Shown: piece after piece, positions 28,886 through 37,426 of the stretch
Position numbering within the stretch: the first letter of the stretch is position 1
How the letters are laid out: each line of letters begins with the position of its first letter
DNA from: Bradyrhizobium sp. JYMT SZCCT0428
GTDB lineage: Bacteria; Pseudomonadota; Alphaproteobacteria; Rhizobiales; Xanthobacteraceae
DNA length: 64,000 bases
Assembly (NCBI RefSeq): GCF_018131075.1
Contig: NZ_JAFCLS010000008.1
Coordinates: forward strand, 1 to 64,000
Direction: 5' to 3'
Position numbers and translations under genes: made by a program
The notes under the pieces: model-generated
Seen by the model: the letters and a program-made list of their open reading frames with translations, nothing else
Database searches by the model: none
Told to the model about the DNA's origin: nothing

Positions 28886-30097
28886 ATGCTCGTCAAAAAC
28901 CTATCCATGCTGGGCGCGCTTGCCGCTGCGATGCTGGTATCATCAGCGGCGCTCGCGCAGCTTTCCGATGACATCGTCAAGATCGGCGTTCTCACCGATA
29001 TGAACGGCCCGGCGGCGACGCCGACCGGTCAGGGCTCGGTCACGGCCGCGCAGATGGCGATCGACGATTTCGGCGGCAAGGTGCTGGGCAAGCCGATCAG
29101 CCTGATCGTCGGCGACCATCAGCTGAAGCCGGATATCGGCGGCGGCATGGCGCGGCGCTGGTACGATGTCGACCAGGTCGACCTGATCGTCGACGTTCCG
29201 GTGTCGGCGGTCGGCCTTGCGGTACAGAACGTCGCCAACGAGAAGAAGAAGCTGTTCATCACACACTCGACTCTTGCCGCGGATTTCCACGGCAAATTCT
29301 GCTCACCTTACGCCATGCAATGGGTGATCGACACCCGCTCGCTCGCGGCCGGCACCGCGCAGGCGGTAGTGAAGCGCGGCGGCAACAGCTGGTTCTTCAT
29401 CACCGATGATTATGCGTTCGGCCACGCGCTCGAACGCGACGCCTCCGCCGTGGTCACCGCCAATGGCGGCAAGGTGCTGGGTTCGGTGCGACCGCCGCTT
29501 GCGACCCCCGACCTGTCGTCCTTCGTGCTGCAGGCGCAGGCTTCCAAGGCCAAGATCATCGGCATCGCCGCCGGCCCGCCCAACAACATGAACGAGATCA
29601 AGACCGCCTCGGAGTTTGGCGTCTTGAAGGGCGGGCAGCAGATGGCGGCCTTGCTGGCGCTGATCACCGACATTCATTCGCTGGGATTGCCCGCGGCGCA
29701 GGGCCTCTTGCTGACGACCTCGTTCTACTGGGACATGGACGACAAGACCCGCGAATGGTCGAAGCGCTATTTCGCCAAGATGAACCGGATGCCGACGATG
29801 TGGCAGGCCGGCGTCTATTCCTCGGTCATGTATTATCTCAACGCCATCAAGGAAGCGGGTACCGACGAGCCGCTGAAAGTGGCGGCGAAGATGCGCGAAA
29901 AGCCGATCGAGGATTTCTTTTCCCGCAACGGCAGACTGCGCGAGGACAATCTGATGGTGCATGACCTCTGGCTGGTCGAGGTCAAGAAGCCGGAAGAATC
30001 AAAATATCCGTGGGACTATTACAAGATCCTGGCCAAGATCCCCGGCGACGAAGCGTTCGGGCCTATTGATCCGGCCTGTGCGATGGCGAAGAAATAG
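28886..30097 (+). CDS. ABC transporter solute-binding protein, branched-chain amino-acid/amide (LivK) class
   Basis: 403 residues. Signal peptide (about 1-24, MLGALAAAMLVSSAALA) then a type I periplasmic-binding fold starting IVKIGVLTDMNGPAA. It has the LivK-like arrangement, with VDLIVDVPVSAVGLAV and WFFITDDYAFGHALERDA lobes. This subgroup takes up amino acids, amides, urea or aromatic acids. No livH/livM/livF/livG permease genes are adjacent, so it must pair with a distant transporter or act as a receptor. AGAGG precedes the ATG. Confidence 0.9.
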   Translation: MLVKNLSMLGALAAAMLVSSAALAQLSDDIVKIGVLTDMNGPAATPTGQGSVTAAQMAIDDFGGKVLGKPISLIVGDHQLKPDIGGGMARRWYDVDQVDLIVDVPVSAVGLAVQNVANEKKKLFITHSTLAADFHGKFCSPYAMQWVIDTRSLAAGTAQAVVKRGGNSWFFITDDYAFGHALERDASAVVTANGGKVLGSVRPPLATPDLSSFVLQAQASKAKIIGIAAGPPNNMNEIKTASEFGVLKGGQQMAALLALITDIHSLGLPAAQGLLLTTSFYWDMDDKTREWSKRYFAKMNRMPTMWQAGVYSSVMYYLNAIKEAGTDEPLKVAAKMREKPIEDFFSRNGRLREDNLMVHDLWLVEVKKPEESKYPWDYYKILAKIPGDEAFGPIDPACAMAKK

Positions 30098-30136
30098 TTC
30101 GACCGTTGTCCCGACGACAGCGCGGCAATCAACAGT

Positions 30137-30257
30137 GTCGTCCCGGCCTTGAGCCGGGACCCATAACCCCGGTCATCTGTTGTTGAGCAAAGTCGTCGAC
30201 CACTGTGCTCAACAACAACCGCCGCGGCGTATGGGTCCCGGCCTTCGCCGGGACGAC
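30137..30257. repeat. Inverted-repeat element (GTCGTCCCGG family)
   Basis: Arms GTCGTCCCGGCCTTGAGCC and GGCCTTCGCCGGGACGAC with matching GGGACCCATA/TATGGGTCCC inside. A further inner pair, CATCTGTTGTTGAGCA and GTGCTCAACAACA, can also fold. It separates two convergent binding-protein genes. Confidence 0.8.
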
Positions 30258-30274
30258 GTGTTGAGAGGGCGAGG

Positions 30275-31240
30275 CTACTTCACCACCCCGACTTCGCGGA
30301 AATATTTCAGCACGCCCGGATGGATCAGCTGCACATGCGGCGCAGCCGCGGCCGTGTTCACCGCCGTTGTCTCGCAGGCCTGCGGCAGTTTCTTGCACAA
30401 CGCGCCCTCCGCGCCGTGCAGCGTCTTCGCCAGCCGGTACGCAACGTCATCCGGCAGGCTTTCGCGCGCGAGGACAAAACTCCAGGAGCCGATCGAGTCG
30501 ATCGCCGCCGGCTGGTTCGGGTAGCTGTTGGCGGGCACCGTCAGCGGCTTGAGAAAGGTGTGTTTGGCGCGGACCTTGGCGATCTCGCCGGCGTCGGGCG
30601 CGATGAAGCGGGCGCCGCCGGGGCTTTCCGCCATGCTCTTGAAGCCGGGCCAGCCGATGCCCGCGCCCCACAGCGCCGCGGCACGGCCGTCCTGCACCAT
30701 GGCCGGACCGTCGCCGGCGCGGTCGAGATAGATCGACTTGAAATCCTCGTCCTGCTTCAGCCCGATGCCGTCGAGCATGTAGCGCGACAGGATCGGCAGA
30801 CCCGAGCCTTTGGCGCCGAACGCCACCGGCTGGCCGACGAGATCGCGAATGGTCTTGTAGGGGCTGTCGGCGCGCACCACGAACATGCCCGGGCTGGAAT
30901 ACATCGCGGTCAGGATCTTCAGCCTGGTCGGCGCCCGCCCGATGCCCATGAAGGCTTCGTAGGAAGGCTCCCCGGCCACCAGCGCGATATCGAGCCCGTC
31001 CGTCTCGAGCAGCGGAATGTTCTCGCTGCTGCCCTTGGTGTTGCGCGGCTCGATCGACAGCGTCGGATCGGCGGCGTTCATGACTTCCGCGAAGGCGTTA
31101 CCATAGACCGGGAAGCCGCCGCCCGGTGTCGCCGTTCCCAGGCTGATTGTTGTTTTTGTAATGGCCTTGCCTCCATCTTGCGCCGCGGCGCCGCCCGCCA
31201 GCAGAACAACGCCGGCGCAGACAATATGAGCGAGTTTCAT
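30275..31240 (-). CDS. TAXI-type TRAP solute-binding protein
   Basis: 321 residues. Signal peptide to about residue 20 (AGVVLLAGGAAAQ). The TAXI-family pattern follows: ISLGTATPGGGFPVYGNAFA, then LLETDGLDIALVAGEPSYEA and the loop GQPVAFGAKGSGLPILSRYM. TAXI proteins bind organic acids or amino acids for a fused DctQM permease, which is absent nearby. The start is the internal Met with a signal peptide right after it; an upstream Met would put 55 uncharacteristic residues in front. Confidence 0.88.
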   Translation of the reverse strand: MKLAHIVCAGVVLLAGGAAAQDGGKAITKTTISLGTATPGGGFPVYGNAFAEVMNAADPTLSIEPRNTKGSSENIPLLETDGLDIALVAGEPSYEAFMGIGRAPTRLKILTAMYSSPGMFVVRADSPYKTIRDLVGQPVAFGAKGSGLPILSRYMLDGIGLKQDEDFKSIYLDRAGDGPAMVQDGRAAALWGAGIGWPGFKSMAESPGGARFIAPDAGEIAKVRAKHTFLKPLTVPANSYPNQPAAIDSIGSWSFVLARESLPDDVAYRLAKTLHGAEGALCKKLPQACETTAVNTAAAAPHVQLIHPGVLKYFREVGVVK

Positions 31241-31365
31241 GTTTGGCCTCAAGCGTGTTTCCAGGAGCAGGTCTGCGCCCGGGAGAAATGACCAATCAAC
31301 GCGCCGTGGAGGTTGTAGGCAAGCGCGGGCTTTTATGAAAGCATGGCTGCAACGGTAACAAGAAA

Positions 31366-32358
31366 ATGACGGGAAGCATAATGATCCGATTTTCGCGAAA
31401 AGCATTGCTTGGTCTGGTTTGCCTTTTGAGCTTTGCGGCCAACACCTCCCCTTCCGCCGCCGCCGATTACCCCAACCGCCCGGTGAAATGGGTGATCGGC
31501 TTCGCCGCCGGCGGCCCGGTCGACATCGTCGCGCGTATCATGAGCCAGTGGTTGTCGGACCATTTCAACCAGCAATTCGTGGTCGAGAACCGCACCGGCT
31601 CCGGTGGCAATATCGCCGCGGCTGCGGCGATCAGCTCGCCGCCGGACGGCTACACACTGCTGTTCGTCGCGCCGAACAACGCGATCTCGACCTCGCTCTA
31701 CAAGAAACTGCCGTTTGACTTCCTGCGCGATACCGCGCCGGTCGCCAGCATCATGCAACTCACCAATATGTTCGTGGTGTCGAACGCGACGCCGGCGAAA
31801 ACCGTTCAGGAGTTCATCGACTACTGCAAGGCGAACCCCGGCAAGATCTCCTATGCGTCATCGGGCAATGGCACGTCGGTGCACATGTCGGCAGAACTGT
31901 TCAAGGCGATGACCAAATGCGACATGCTGCACGTGCCCTATCGCGGCTCGGCGCTGGCATTTCCGGACATCATTTCCGACAAGGTGCAGTTGATCTTCGA
32001 CAATCTGCCGTCGGCGCTCGAACAGGTTCGGGGCGGCACCGTTCGCGCGCTCGGGGTCACCTCCCCGCAGCGCTGGCCGACGGTGCCGGACGTGCCCGCA
32101 ATCGCCGAAACCGTGCCGGGCTTCGAGTCCGTCGGCTTTTACGGCATCTCGGTGCCGAAGGGCACGCCGCAGGAGGTCATCGATATCCTCAACAAGGCGG
32201 TCGGCGAAGCGCTGAAGGACCCCAAGCTGGTGGCACGGCTCGCCGAGGTCGGCGGCATCCCGAAGCCGATGACACCAGCCGAATTCGGCAAGCTCGTCGC
32301 CGGCGAGACCGAGAAATGGCGCAAAGTTGTGGAATTTGCCGGCGTTTCGGTGGATTAA
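31366..32358 (+). CDS. Tripartite tricarboxylate transporter (Bug/TctC) solute-binding protein
   Basis: 330 residues. Signal peptide to about 33, then the Bug signature DYPNRPVKWVIGFAAGGPVD and VENRTGSGGNIAAAA. The rest follows the family: PPDGYTLLFV, YASSGNGTSVHMSAELFK and HVPYRGSALAFPDI. Bug proteins bind carboxylates, amides or nicotinate-like acids for TctAB permeases; none is present. Start at 31366 or at the Met at 31381. Confidence 0.92.
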   Translation: MTGSIMIRFSRKALLGLVCLLSFAANTSPSAAADYPNRPVKWVIGFAAGGPVDIVARIMSQWLSDHFNQQFVVENRTGSGGNIAAAAAISSPPDGYTLLFVAPNNAISTSLYKKLPFDFLRDTAPVASIMQLTNMFVVSNATPAKTVQEFIDYCKANPGKISYASSGNGTSVHMSAELFKAMTKCDMLHVPYRGSALAFPDIISDKVQLIFDNLPSALEQVRGGTVRALGVTSPQRWPTVPDVPAIAETVPGFESVGFYGISVPKGTPQEVIDILNKAVGEALKDPKLVARLAEVGGIPKPMTPAEFGKLVAGETEKWRKVVEFAGVSVD

Positions 32359-32461
32359 CCCCGGCATTGCGGGATTGTAATCACCGCATTGCGGGATTGA
32401 GATCATCACTGTAAACGATGCCCGCACCGTTGCCGGCCGCCTCAAATCGGCCGTCGCGGCG

Positions 32462-32537
32462 GGGCCTGTAGCTCAATGGTTAGAGCCGGCCGCTCATAAC
32501 GGTCTGGTTGCAGGTTCGAGTCCTGCCGGGCCCACCA
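32462..32537 (+). tRNA. tRNA with CAT anticodon, probably tRNA-Ile(CAU, lysidine)
   Basis: 76 bases including the encoded CCA. Acceptor GGGCCTG/CGGGCCC, D arm GCTC/GAGC, anticodon stem GGCCG/CGGTC with loop CTCATAA, T arm GCAGG/CCTGC with TTCGAGT. CAT in DNA allows elongator Met or Ile2. The short D loop (AATGGTTA) and TGGTTGC variable region match the E. coli Ile2 tRNA better than elongator Met, and a U1-less acceptor excludes the initiator. Confidence 0.92.
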
Positions 32538-32566
32538 GCCTTCGCTCGCGAAGCGAGTGAAGGCTG
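32536..32566 (+). terminator. Hairpin overlapping the tRNA 3' end
   Basis: A 14-base stem with a GAA loop: CAGCCTTCGCTCGC pairs with GCGAGTGAAGGCTG. Its first bases overlap the CCA end. There is no T-run, so it may define the processed 3' end or be a repeat fragment, not a classical terminator. Confidence 0.4.
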
Positions 32567-32715
32567 CCGCGCCGAAGCCCACTTGGGCGAAGGCGGGCGC
32601 GGCTGCGAGCTACGGCTCGGCAAGCCATCCAACAAACGATCGCACACCGCTGTCAGTCATCGATCCCGGCCCAGGGCCGGGACCACGTCGGTATCGTGCG
32701 GCGCGCTGCGGCTGT

Positions 32716-33756
32716 CTAGTAATTGGTCGCGGACTTCTCGTTCGGGATGCCGTCGATCGGGCATTCGTCGGTTCCCGGAGTGGAGCGGGTCATCGCCTCG
32801 ACCATTTCGCGCGTGCCTTCGGGATCGGCGATCCATTTCGAATAGAAATCGTAGGGACAGGTCGCGAGCCCCTTGGCGCTTTCGCCGGAATTGATCATGC
32901 CGGTGTAGCCGCGATGCACCAGCTTGTAGAGATGGTTCTGCGACTGGTTGTTGCGGCGGGCATCGCGGATCAGGTTCTTCGACAGCGCTGCATACTGGAT
33001 GCCGTACTCCTCCTCGCCGGTCTCGCCCAGCGTGCGGCCGTCGAAGCCGATGATCGCGGAGTGACCGAAATAGGAATAGACGCCGTCGAAGCCGGCGGCA
33101 TTGGCGACCGCGACGTAGACATTGTTGGCCCAGGCCATCGCCTTGGAAATCAGCACCTGCTGCTCCTTGGCCGGATACATGTAGCCCTGGCAGCGCACGA
33201 TCAGCTCGGCGCCCTTCATGGCGCAGTCGCGCCAGATCTCGGGAAAATTGCCGTCGTCGCAGATGATCAGGCTGACCTTGAGGCCTTTCGGGCCGTCGGA
33301 CACATAGGTGCAGTTGCCGGGATACCAGCCTTCGATCGGCACCCAGGGCATGATCTTGCGGTATTTCTGGACGATCTCGCCCTTGTCGTTCATCAGGATC
33401 AGGGTGTTGTACGGCGCCTTGTGCGGATGCTCCTCGTGACGCTCGCCGGTGAGCGAGAACACGCCCCACACTTTCGCCTTGCGGCAGGCTTCGGCGAAGA
33501 TCGCGGTTTCCTCGCCGGGCACCACCGACGCGGTCTCGTACATCTCCTTGGAGTCGTACATGATGCCGTGGGTGGAATATTCCGGGAAGATCACCAGATC
33601 CATGCCCGGCAGGCCAAGCTTCATGCCCACCACCATGTCGGCGATCTTGCGGGCGTTGTCGAGCACCTCGGCCTTGGTGTGCAGGCGCGGCATTTTGTAA
33701 TTGACGACGGCTACGCCGACCGTGTCGTTGCTTGAGGAAATGTCACCGTGAAGCAT
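32716..33756 (-). CDS. amiE: Aliphatic amidase AmiE
   Basis: 346 residues, nitrilase superfamily. The catalytic triad falls on the exact AmiE numbering: Glu59 ([10 protein letters not shown]), Lys134 (KYRKIMPW) and Cys166 ([10 protein letters not shown]). It hydrolyses short aliphatic amides such as acetamide and propionamide to acid plus ammonia. Full length for the family. Divergent from the NCS1-sensor kinase gene with a 307-base gap; no amiC/amiR pair is beside it, so control may come from that kinase and its LuxR partner (inference). Confidence 0.96.
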   Translation of the reverse strand: MLHGDISSSNDTVGVAVVNYKMPRLHTKAEVLDNARKIADMVVGMKLGLPGMDLVIFPEYSTHGIMYDSKEMYETASVVPGEETAIFAEACRKAKVWGVFSLTGERHEEHPHKAPYNTLILMNDKGEIVQKYRKIMPWVPIEGWYPGNCTYVSDGPKGLKVSLIICDDGNFPEIWRDCAMKGAELIVRCQGYMYPAKEQQVLISKAMAWANNVYVAVANAAGFDGVYSYFGHSAIIGFDGRTLGETGEEEYGIQYAALSKNLIRDARRNNQSQNHLYKLVHRGYTGMINSGESAKGLATCPYDFYSKWIADPEGTREMVEAMTRSTPGTDECPIDGIPNEKSATNY

Positions 33757-33801
33757 GGGGTTCGCCTCTCCTGTTCTTGTTCAACTCTGCCGTCGCGGCC
33801 T

Positions 33802-33904
33802 CGGAGCCTTTTCCGTTCCGATGGAATCGGAACGGGGCTCCGTCTTTTTGTTTTGACGCGTTTTCTTCACGCGAACCGGTATCCACTTCGCTTGAAAACG
33901 CTCT
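33802..33904 (+). repeat. Hairpin-bearing intergenic repeat between amiE and the sensor-kinase gene
   Basis: CGGAGCC (33802) pairs with GGCTCCG (33836-33842), enclosing a second perfect stem, CCGTTCCGAT-GGA-ATCGGAACGG. TCTTTTTGTTTT follows, so on the plus strand it has the look of a rho-independent terminator. The adjoining sequence up to GAAAACGCTCTAG is one I recall as a common Bradyrhizobium intergenic repeat. The rest of the 307-base gap (33757-34063) shows only the short GTACGC duplication near 33980-34000. Confidence 0.6.
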
Positions 33905-34063
33905 AGTGACTGATCATCCACGGCCGCGCGGTCGGGAAACTCTTGGCGCCGCTTCTGGTCTTGGTCACCAGCCGCGCCGCGGTACGCAATTTGCGGTACG
34001 CAGTTTGCAGGGTGATGGATGAGCCCCGGAGGGGCTCGGTCGTCAGCGGTCAGGAGCAACAAA

Positions 34064-37000
34064 GTGGCAGGGCGGCAGCGGATTGACCGCGTCAGGCGCC
34101 AATATAATCAGTGGGTTGCCAACCAGACGCTGGAAGACTACGCGCTGCGCTTCACCGCCAAGAGCGCGCGGCGATGGTCCGCCGCCCGCGTTGCCAACAC
34201 CGCGCTCGGCGCCATCTCGTTCCTGGCGCTGGAAGCAATCGGCGGCACCATTACGCTCAACTACGGCGCCACCAATGCGGTCGTCGCCATTCTGGTCGTC
34301 AGCGTCATCATCTTCCTCTGCGGACTGCCGATTGCCTATCACGCCGCCAAATGCGGCATCGACATCGACCTGCTGACCCGCGGGGCCGGTTTCGGTTATA
34401 TCGGCTCGACCATCACGTCGCTGATCTACGCTTCCTTCACTTTCATCTTTTTCGCGCTTGAGGAGGTCATTCTCGCCAGCGCGCTGGAGATGTGCTTCGG
34501 CATCCCGCGACCGATCGGCTATCTCATCAGCGCGGTCGTCATCATTCCGCTGGTCACGTACGGCATCACTTTGATCAGCCGCTTCCAGCTGTGGACGCAG
34601 CCGATCTGGATCATCCTGCACATCCTCCCCTTTGTTGCGATCGCCTACGCCAACCCGCAGTCGTTTACGGAGTGGCGGAAATTTTCCGGCGAGCATGGCG
34701 ACGCCGGCGGGAATCTCGACCTGCTGTTGTTCGGCACCGCCGCCTCGGTGGTGTTTTCGCTGGTGGCGCAGATCGGCGAACAGGTCGACTTCCTGCGGTT
34801 CCTGCCGCGCGACCGCCGCACCTCGCGAACGTCGTGGTGGATCGCGATGCTCAGCGCCGGCCCCGGCTGGATCATCTTCGGCGCGCTCAAACTGCTGCTG
34901 GGCTCGTTCCTCGCCTACTTCGCGCTCAGCCACGGCGTTTCCACCGAGCATGCGGCCGAGCCCGCGCACATGTATCTCGAGGCGTTCCGCTATGTGCTGT
35001 CGCAGCCCGATCTGGTGCTGGCGCTGACCGGCAGCTTCGTCATTCTCTCGCAGATCAAGATCAACGTCACCAACGCTTATGCCGGCTCGATCGCCTGGTC
35101 GAATTTCTTCTCGCGGCTGACCCACAGCCATCCCGGCCGCGTGGTCTGGCTCGTCTTCAACGTGCTGGTGGCGCTGCTGCTGATGGAAATCGGTGTCTAC
35201 AAGGCGCTGGAGCAGACGCTGGCGCTTTATTCCAACGTCGCCATCGCCTGGGTTGGCGCGCTGGTCGCCGATCTCGTCGTCAACAAGCCGCTCGGCCTGC
35301 GTCCGCAGCACATCGAGTTCAAGCGCGCGCATCTCTACGACATCAACCCCGTCGGCGTCGGCGCGATGACGATCGCGACCATCGTTTCCATCAGTGCGTT
35401 CTACGGCCTGTTCGGGCCGACGCCGAAGGCGCTGTCGGCTTTCGTCGCGCTCGCCGTCGCCTTCGTCACCGCGCCGCTGATCGCCTGGGCGACCGACGGC
35501 AAGTACTACATCGCGCGCAAGCCGAAGCGGAGCTGGCAGAACCTCGAAGCCATCCAGTGCTGCATCTGCGAGCATTCGTTCGAGCCCGAGGACATGGCCT
35601 CCTGCCCGGCCTATGCCGGCCCGATCTGCTCGCTGTGTTGTTCGCTGGACGCGCGCTGCCACGATCTCTGCAAGCCGCATGCGCGAATTCAGGCGCAGAT
35701 ATCGGACACGCTGGGCAAGATGCTGCCTGAACCGATCTACGCGCGGATCAACTCCCAGGTTGGGCACTATCTCGGCGTGTTCGCGGTTTCCGCGGGGCTG
35801 GTCGGGTTGACGCTCGCGCTGATTTACCTGCAGACGTCAGCGACGATTCCGGTCGACGACCTCCAGCTATCCGATGTGCTCTGGAAGGTGTTCTTCGCAC
35901 TCACGATCATCATCGGCGTGGTGGCCTGGCTGTTCGTGCTGGCACAGCAAAGCCGCCGCGCAGCGGAAGCGGAAACCAGACGGCAGACCGCGCTGCTGAT
36001 CCAGGAGATCGACGCGCATAAGCGCACCGACGCCGAATTGCAGCGTGCCAAGGAAGTCGCCGAATCCGCCAATCTGGCCAAGAGCCGCTATGTTGTTGGC
36101 CTCAGTCACGAGCTGCGCTCGCCGCTCAACGCCATCAGCGGCTACGCCCAATTGCTGGAGCAGGATTCCAGCCTGCAAACAAAACCACGCGACCAGGTGC
36201 GCGTGGTCCGCCGCAGCGCCGATCATCTGTCCGGGCTGATCGACGGCATTCTGGACATCTCCAAGATCGAGGCCGGCCGGCTCTATCTGTCGCGCGACGA
36301 AGTCCGCCTCAGCGATTTCCTCGATCAGCTGGTCGGCATGTTCCGGCTGCAGGCGGCCGCCAAGGGCATCGACTTCGTATTCAAGCGGCCGGCCGTGCTG
36401 CCCGTCGTGGTCTTTGCCGACGAGAAACGGTTGCGCCAGATCCTGATCAATCTGTTGTCGAACGCCATCAAGTTCACCCAGGCCGGCAGCGTGCAGTTCG
36501 TGGTGCATTACCGCAGCCCGGTGGCGGAGTTCGAAGTGATCGACACCGGCCCCGGCATTCAGGCCGGCGATCTGGAGCGTATTTTCGCACCGTTCGAGCG
36601 CGGCGCGCTCGGGGTTTCACAGCCGCAGACCGGCACCGGTCTCGGCCTGACCATCAGCCGGTTGCTTGCCGGCGTCATGGGCGGCGACATCAAGGTGACC
36701 AGCACGGTCGGTACCGGCAGCAACTTCCGCATGAAAATCCTGCTGTCTGAGGTCACCAACCCGACGCAGATCGCACCCGTCGGGGCGCCGATCTTCGGCT
36801 ATCACGGCCCGCGCAGGACGATCCTGATCACCGACGACGATCCGACCCATCGCGATCTCCTGCGCGAGGTCTTGACCCCGCTCGGCTTCATCCTGCTCAG
36901 CGCGCCCGATGGCCCCGGCTGTCTGGAGCTGGCCCAGCATTGCCGGCCCGATCTGTTTCTGCTGGATATCTCGATGGCCGGCATGGACGGCTGGACGGTG

Positions 37001-37426
37001 GCGGAGACGCTGCGCGCGAGCGGACATCATCAGGCCCGCATCCTGATGGTATCGGCGAGTGCGCTGGAAGCACACGGCGCGCCGCTGGCGCAGCCGTTTC
37101 ACGACGGCTATCTGATGAAACCGATCGCCATTCCCAAGTTGCTGGAAACGATTCGCCAATTGCTCAAGCTCGAGTGGGACTACGAAGCCGATCAAATCAT
37201 CGTTCCGCACTGGAAGCCCGAGACCGGTTCACGGCCGTCGGTACAGCATGTCGAGGAACTGATCGGCCTCGGACAATTGGGTTATATCCGCGCCATCCAG
37301 CTCAAGCTCGATGAAATCGGCGACGATTTCCCCGAACATGCCGACTTCGTCGCGCAAATGCGTACCTTGATCGACCGCTTCGATCTCGATCAGTACATGG
37401 CGACCCTGAAGACGTTACAGCTATGA
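34064..37426 (+). CDS. NCS1-permease-like hybrid sensor histidine kinase/response regulator
   Basis: About 1120 residues from a GTG start, chosen because AGGAG lies 7 bases upstream; an ATG at 34019 would add 15 residues. Residues about 30-480 form some twelve membrane helices resembling NCS1 purine/cytosine/allantoin permeases. A Cys/His-rich module (about 498-540: CCICEH ... CPAYAG ... CSLCCS ... CHDLCKPH) follows, then two more membrane helices (about 570-640), a coiled linker, a HisKA domain with His682 (GLSHELRSPLN), an ATPase domain (NLLSNAIKFT, DTGPGI, GTGLGLTIS) and a receiver with Asp968 (FLLDISMAGMDGW). It probably senses or transports a nitrogen compound and signals to the overlapping LuxR regulator. 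Confidence 0.93.
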   Translation: MAGRQRIDRVRRQYNQWVANQTLEDYALRFTAKSARRWSAARVANTALGAISFLALEAIGGTITLNYGATNAVVAILVVSVIIFLCGLPIAYHAAKCGIDIDLLTRGAGFGYIGSTITSLIYASFTFIFFALEEVILASALEMCFGIPRPIGYLISAVVIIPLVTYGITLISRFQLWTQPIWIILHILPFVAIAYANPQSFTEWRKFSGEHGDAGGNLDLLLFGTAASVVFSLVAQIGEQVDFLRFLPRDRRTSRTSWWIAMLSAGPGWIIFGALKLLLGSFLAYFALSHGVSTEHAAEPAHMYLEAFRYVLSQPDLVLALTGSFVILSQIKINVTNAYAGSIAWSNFFSRLTHSHPGRVVWLVFNVLVALLLMEIGVYKALEQTLALYSNVAIAWVGALVADLVVNKPLGLRPQHIEFKRAHLYDINPVGVGAMTIATIVSISAFYGLFGPTPKALSAFVALAVAFVTAPLIAWATDGKYYIARKPKRSWQNLEAIQCCICEHSFEPEDMASCPAYAGPICSLCCSLDARCHDLCKPHARIQAQISDTLGKMLPEPIYARINSQVGHYLGVFAVSAGLVGLTLALIYLQTSATIPVDDLQLSDVLWKVFFALTIIIGVVAWLFVLAQQSRRAAEAETRRQTALLIQEIDAHKRTDAELQRAKEVAESANLAKSRYVVGLSHELRSPLNAISGYAQLLEQDSSLQTKPRDQVRVVRRSADHLSGLIDGILDISKIEAGRLYLSRDEVRLSDFLDQLVGMFRLQAAAKGIDFVFKRPAVLPVVVFADEKRLRQILINLLSNAIKFTQAGSVQFVVHYRSPVAEFEVIDTGPGIQAGDLERIFAPFERGALGVSQPQTGTGLGLTISRLLAGVMGGDIKVTSTVGTGSNFRMKILLSEVTNPTQIAPVGAPIFGYHGPRRTILITDDDPTHRDLLREVLTPLGFILLSAPDGPGCLELAQHCRPDLFLLDISMAGMDGWTVAETLRASGHHQARILMVSASALEAHGAPLAQPFHDGYLMKPIAIPKLLETIRQLLKLEWDYEADQIIVPHWKPETGSRPSVQHVEELIGLGQLGYIRAIQLKLDEIGDDFPEHADFVAQMRTLIDRFDLDQYMATLKTLQL

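Noticed and set aside
32462..34000. Integrated element at the tRNA
   Set aside because: No integrase and no repeated tRNA 3' end downstream within the window.
34043..35767. Long minus-strand open frame opposite the NCS1-like domain
   Set aside because: Composition dominated by Arg, Asp and Gln, no start signal, and the plus-strand gene has clear domains.
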